Origin: Cuspidothrix sp046080125
GTDB lineage: Bacteria; Cyanobacteriota; Cyanobacteriia; Cyanobacteriales; Nostocaceae
Assembly (NCBI GenBank): GCA_046080125.1
Contig: JBJTTJ010000161.1
Location: 1-6,184, forward strand
Length of the DNA stretch: 6,184 nt
Direction: 5' to 3'
Part shown: piece after piece, positions 4,231 through 6,184 of the stretch
Numbering within the stretch: position 1 is the first letter of the stretch
Layout of the letters: each line of letters starts with the position of its first letter
Position numbers and translations under genes: made by a program
The notes under the pieces: model-generated
Told to the model about the DNA's origin: nothing
The model's input: the letters and a program-made list of their open reading frames with translations, nothing else
The model's database searches: none

Positions 4231-5958
4231 ATGCTGTTAAATTTTTTTAAAAAATCACAATCTCCTATTACAAATATTGCCTTAAATCCTACCTGGATTG
4301 TAGCCTATGACAAGTTAGATAATTTACGAGAAGATGTAATTTGGCGAGATGATAAATTTGCAGTTATTTCTACACCAGAAAATTTTGCTATTAGCCCCCG
4401 TCAAACATTTGTAGTAGTTGGTGATATTTGGTTAAGTAATCGTTTACAATTACTCCAAAAACTAACACTTGGTCACAATAATATTAGTAACCAACAAATC
4501 ATTTCTCAACTTTGGGAAAAATATCAATCTGAAAGTTTATCCTTATTAACAGGAATATTCAGTTTAGTAATTTGGGATCGAGAAAAGCAAGAATTATATT
4601 TAGTTAGAGATGCCATAGGCGGCAGAACTTTATATTATACTACCCATAGTTCAACTTGCTGGATTGCTCCTAAATTAATCACCCTTGCACCCTATCGCAC
4701 CCATAACTTAGATATCATTGCATTAAGAGATTATTTATGTTGTGCATTTGTACCTGGAGAAAGAACACTTTGGCAGGATATCAAAGAAATTCGTCCTGGA
4801 ACATGGAGGAAAATGCCATCTTGTCAAGTTGATCACTATTGGCAACTCCAAGAACAAATAATAGATAAAAATCAACCTTTAGGATGGTATAGTGATAAAT
4901 TACGGACTTTACTTGAGCAAGTTGTTAGAGAATATTTACCGAAAGATAAACCCCTTGGTGTATTTCTTTCCGGTGGTTTAGACTCTAGCAGTATTACTGC
5001 ATTAACAGCAAAATTACATCATGCACCAGTTCATACCTATTCTATTCACTTTGGCACGGAAACACCCAATGAATTAGAATTTTCTAGTTTAGTTTCCCAA
5101 TATTGTCAAACACAACACCACATCTTAGAAATCACCTTTCGGGATATGTGGGAACGTCTACCAGAAACAATGTTGTATTTAGATGATCCTATAGGTGATC
5201 CCTTAACAGTTCCAAATTTATTAGTTGGGAAACTAGCACGAGAAAACGTAGGAATTACCCTGAATGGAGAAGGTGGAGATCCTTGTTTTGGTGGTCAAAA
5301 AAATCAACCAATGTTAATTAATAGTTTATATAGTGCTATTAATAATCAAGATTCATTACAAGCTTATTTAATATCTTTTCAAAAGTGTGCTTTAGATTTA
5401 CCACAACTTTTAAAAACCGAAATTTGGCAAAGTTTAAAAAATGAATCATCTGTATTTTACCGTGATTTAAACAGCGATGTTAACTACTTGAATAGATTAA
5501 TGACATTGAATATTAAATTTAAAGGTGCAGATCAGATTTTAACAAAGGTAAATAATTTAACTCAAGCAGCAGGGTTACAAGGGTTATCACCTTTATTTGA
5601 TCAGCGTATCGTTGATTTTAGTATGCAAATTCCTCCAGAATATAAACTTTCAGGAGCAGAAGAAAAAGCAGTTTTAAAAAATGCAGTTAGAGATATTTTA
5701 CCAGATACCATTATTCATCGTCCTAAAAGTGGAATGATGGTGCCTGTACAATTAGGATTTAGGAAATATTGGCAAAAACAAGCGCGAAAATTATTATTAA
5801 ATAGAAATAATGAGATTTCTGCCTACATCAATCAGGACATACTGCGGAACTGGTTAGATTTTCAAGGTGATATTTGGGGCAGATATGGTGTTAAACTATG
5901 GTTATTGGTGAGTTTAGAAATTTGGTTACGAGTAAATAAATCTATATTAAATAAGTAG
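4231..5958 (+). CDS. Asparagine-synthetase-like ATP-dependent amide-forming enzyme, lasso-peptide-cyclase (McjC)-like, 575 aa
   Basis: Two-domain protein of the asparagine synthetase B superfamily. The N-terminal half (about 20-160) keeps the glutaminase fold, with VVVGDIWLSNRLQLL (61-75), LLTGIFSLVIWD (105-116) and LVRDAIGGRTLYY (124-136). It begins MLLNFF and so lacks the Cys2 nucleophile needed to release ammonia from glutamine. The C-terminal half has the PP-loop SGGLDSS (247-253), LDDPIGDP (317-324), LNGEGGDPCFGG (344-355) and SPLFDQRIVDFS (453-464). Loss of Cys2 with an intact adenylation site is the pattern of lasso-peptide cyclases and beta-lactam synthetases, which activate a carboxylate and close an amide with an internal amine. 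GEGGD in place of the AsnB-type GEGAD agrees. ATG 4231 has no Shine-Dalgarno, but an in-frame stop at 4216-4218 rules out a longer form. The gene is AT-rich and HIP1-free. The true substrate is unknown. Confidence 0.8.
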   Translation: MLLNFFKKSQSPITNIALNPTWIVAYDKLDNLREDVIWRDDKFAVISTPENFAISPRQTFVVVGDIWLSNRLQLLQKLTLGHNNISNQQIISQLWEKYQSESLSLLTGIFSLVIWDREKQELYLVRDAIGGRTLYYTTHSSTCWIAPKLITLAPYRTHNLDIIALRDYLCCAFVPGERTLWQDIKEIRPGTWRKMPSCQVDHYWQLQEQIIDKNQPLGWYSDKLRTLLEQVVREYLPKDKPLGVFLSGGLDSSSITALTAKLHHAPVHTYSIHFGTETPNELEFSSLVSQYCQTQHHILEITFRDMWERLPETMLYLDDPIGDPLTVPNLLVGKLARENVGITLNGEGGDPCFGGQKNQPMLINSLYSAINNQDSLQAYLISFQKCALDLPQLLKTEIWQSLKNESSVFYRDLNSDVNYLNRLMTLNIKFKGADQILTKVNNLTQAAGLQGLSPLFDQRIVDFSMQIPPEYKLSGAEEKAVLKNAVRDILPDTIIHRPKSGMMVPVQLGFRKYWQKQARKLLLNRNNEISAYINQDILRNWLDFQGDIWGRYGVKLWLLVSLEIWLRVNKSILNK

Positions 5959-5962
5959 TAAA

Positions 5963-6049
5963 ATGGTAAAAGAACTTCATTTAGAGTCAGTTGGACTTTC
6001 CCCTCAATTTGATATTGAATTTGCTATACCATCACCAAGTTCAGTTTAA
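5963..6049 (+). CDS. 28-codon ORF directly after the cyclase-like gene, possible precursor peptide
   Basis: ATG 5963 follows the cyclase-like stop (5956-5958) by four bases and runs to TAA 6047-6049; an in-frame stop at 5948-5950 prevents a longer form. The peptide starts MVKELHLESV, then Gly11, and ends SPSSV. Read from Gly11 as a core, Asp is at core position 7 and Glu at 9, the spacing used for the 7-9 residue ring of lasso peptides (Gly1 amine to Asp/Glu side chain). Against this, the leader would be only ten residues, position -2 is Ser rather than the usual Thr, and no clear Shine-Dalgarno exists, so translation would depend on coupling. A small hairpin TTGCA/TGCAA (6052-6070) follows. 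It may be a RiPP substrate, a degraded gene end, or chance. Confidence 0.35.
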   Translation: MVKELHLESVGLSPQFDIEFAIPSPSSV

Positions 6050-6105
6050 TATTGCAGAAAATTTTTGCAAATTCCAATAAATTAAATAATTTCCAAATTG
6101 GATAA

Positions 6106-6150
6106 AAAACAAAAACCTCCATCTTATATCTTAGAGGAGGCTTTTGTTTT
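6106..6150 (-). terminator. rRNA operon terminator (probably bidirectional)
   Basis: AAAACAAAAACCTCC (6106-6120) pairs with GGAGGCTTTTGTTTT (6136-6150) at 14 of 15 positions around a 15-base loop. On the minus strand it starts about eight bases after the 5S rRNA 3' end and leads into a long T-run (complement of the A-run 6104-6109). On the plus strand it also ends in TTTTGTTTT, so it can stop transcripts from the cyclase-like gene. Confidence 0.85.
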
Positions 6151-6157
6151 AATTATA

Positions 6158-6184
6158 GACCTGGCATCGAGCTATTTTGACAGA
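6158..6184 (-). rRNA. rrf: 5S ribosomal RNA, 3' end only (continues beyond the window)
   Basis: The reverse complement of 6160-6178 reads AAAATAGCTCGATGCCAGG, the 3' end I recognise from cyanobacterial 5S rRNA, whose usual close is AGCTCGACGCCAGGTC. GATGCCAGG is the 3' strand of helix I, pairing with a 5' end of CCTGGTGTC type, which lies outside the window. The 3' terminus is placed at 6158 (CCAGGTC); it could be one base further. About 27 of some 118 bases are visible. The strong hairpin just downstream on the minus strand supports the call and implies an rRNA operon entering from the right. Confidence 0.85.

Noticed and set aside
4116..4250. 44-codon plus-strand ORF upstream of the cyclase-like gene, considered as a precursor peptide
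   Set aside because: It starts inside a palindromic repeat, lacks a ribosome binding site, overlaps the next gene out of frame and has low-complexity AT-driven residues.
4231..5958. Ordinary glutamine-dependent asparagine synthetase (asnB)
   Set aside because: The mature N-terminus would be Leu, not Cys, and the acceptor-site motif reads GEGGDPCFGG instead of the AsnB-like GEGADELFGG.

Overview
The window is chromosomal DNA from a cyanobacterium, most likely a filamentous Nostoc/Anabaena-type (Nostocales) strain. The evidence is the C-terminus of photosystem II protein D1, a PedR-like small LuxR regulator, four HIP1 octamers (GCGATCGC), a 5S rRNA 3' end of cyanobacterial type, and AT-rich spacers full of small palindromes.

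Layout, left to right. (1) The last 45 codons of psbA (+) end at 138 and face a SRPBCC-fold gene (-, 195-641); a strong hairpin with a T-run between them can serve both. (2) A 534-base spacer (642-1175) holds a hairpin upstream of the SRPBCC gene and a second dyad upstream of argC. (3) argC (+, 1176-2234), the third enzyme-catalysed step of arginine synthesis, faces a PfkB-family sugar kinase, probably fructokinase (-, 2392-3369). (4) A 262-base divergent spacer leads to a 91-residue LuxR-type regulator with a very strong ribosome binding site (+, 3632-3907), most like PedR. (5) A 323-base spacer (3908-4230) is unusually structured: a candidate terminator, a 94-base long inverted repeat, and a 46-base compound palindrome lying between two exact 11-base direct repeats. 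(6) A 575-residue asparagine-synthetase-like protein (+, 4231-5958) keeps the ATP-binding synthetase domain but lacks the Cys nucleophile of the glutaminase half, as in lasso-peptide cyclases. Four bases after its stop lies a 28-codon ORF (5963-6049) that could be a peptide substrate. (7) The right edge is the 3' end of a 5S rRNA gene on the minus strand with its terminator, so an rRNA operon points at the cyclase-like gene.

Most genes are separate housekeeping units (photosynthesis, arginine, sugar phosphorylation, redox/light regulation, rRNA), and their orientations alternate, giving no multi-gene metabolic operon. The one plausible unit of special interest is the orphan cyclase-like gene plus the 28-codon ORF. 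It is more AT-rich than argC, carries no HIP1 site, and sits between repeat-rich DNA and an rRNA operon. No RiPP leader-binding protein, protease or transporter is visible in the window, so a lasso-peptide role is a hypothesis.
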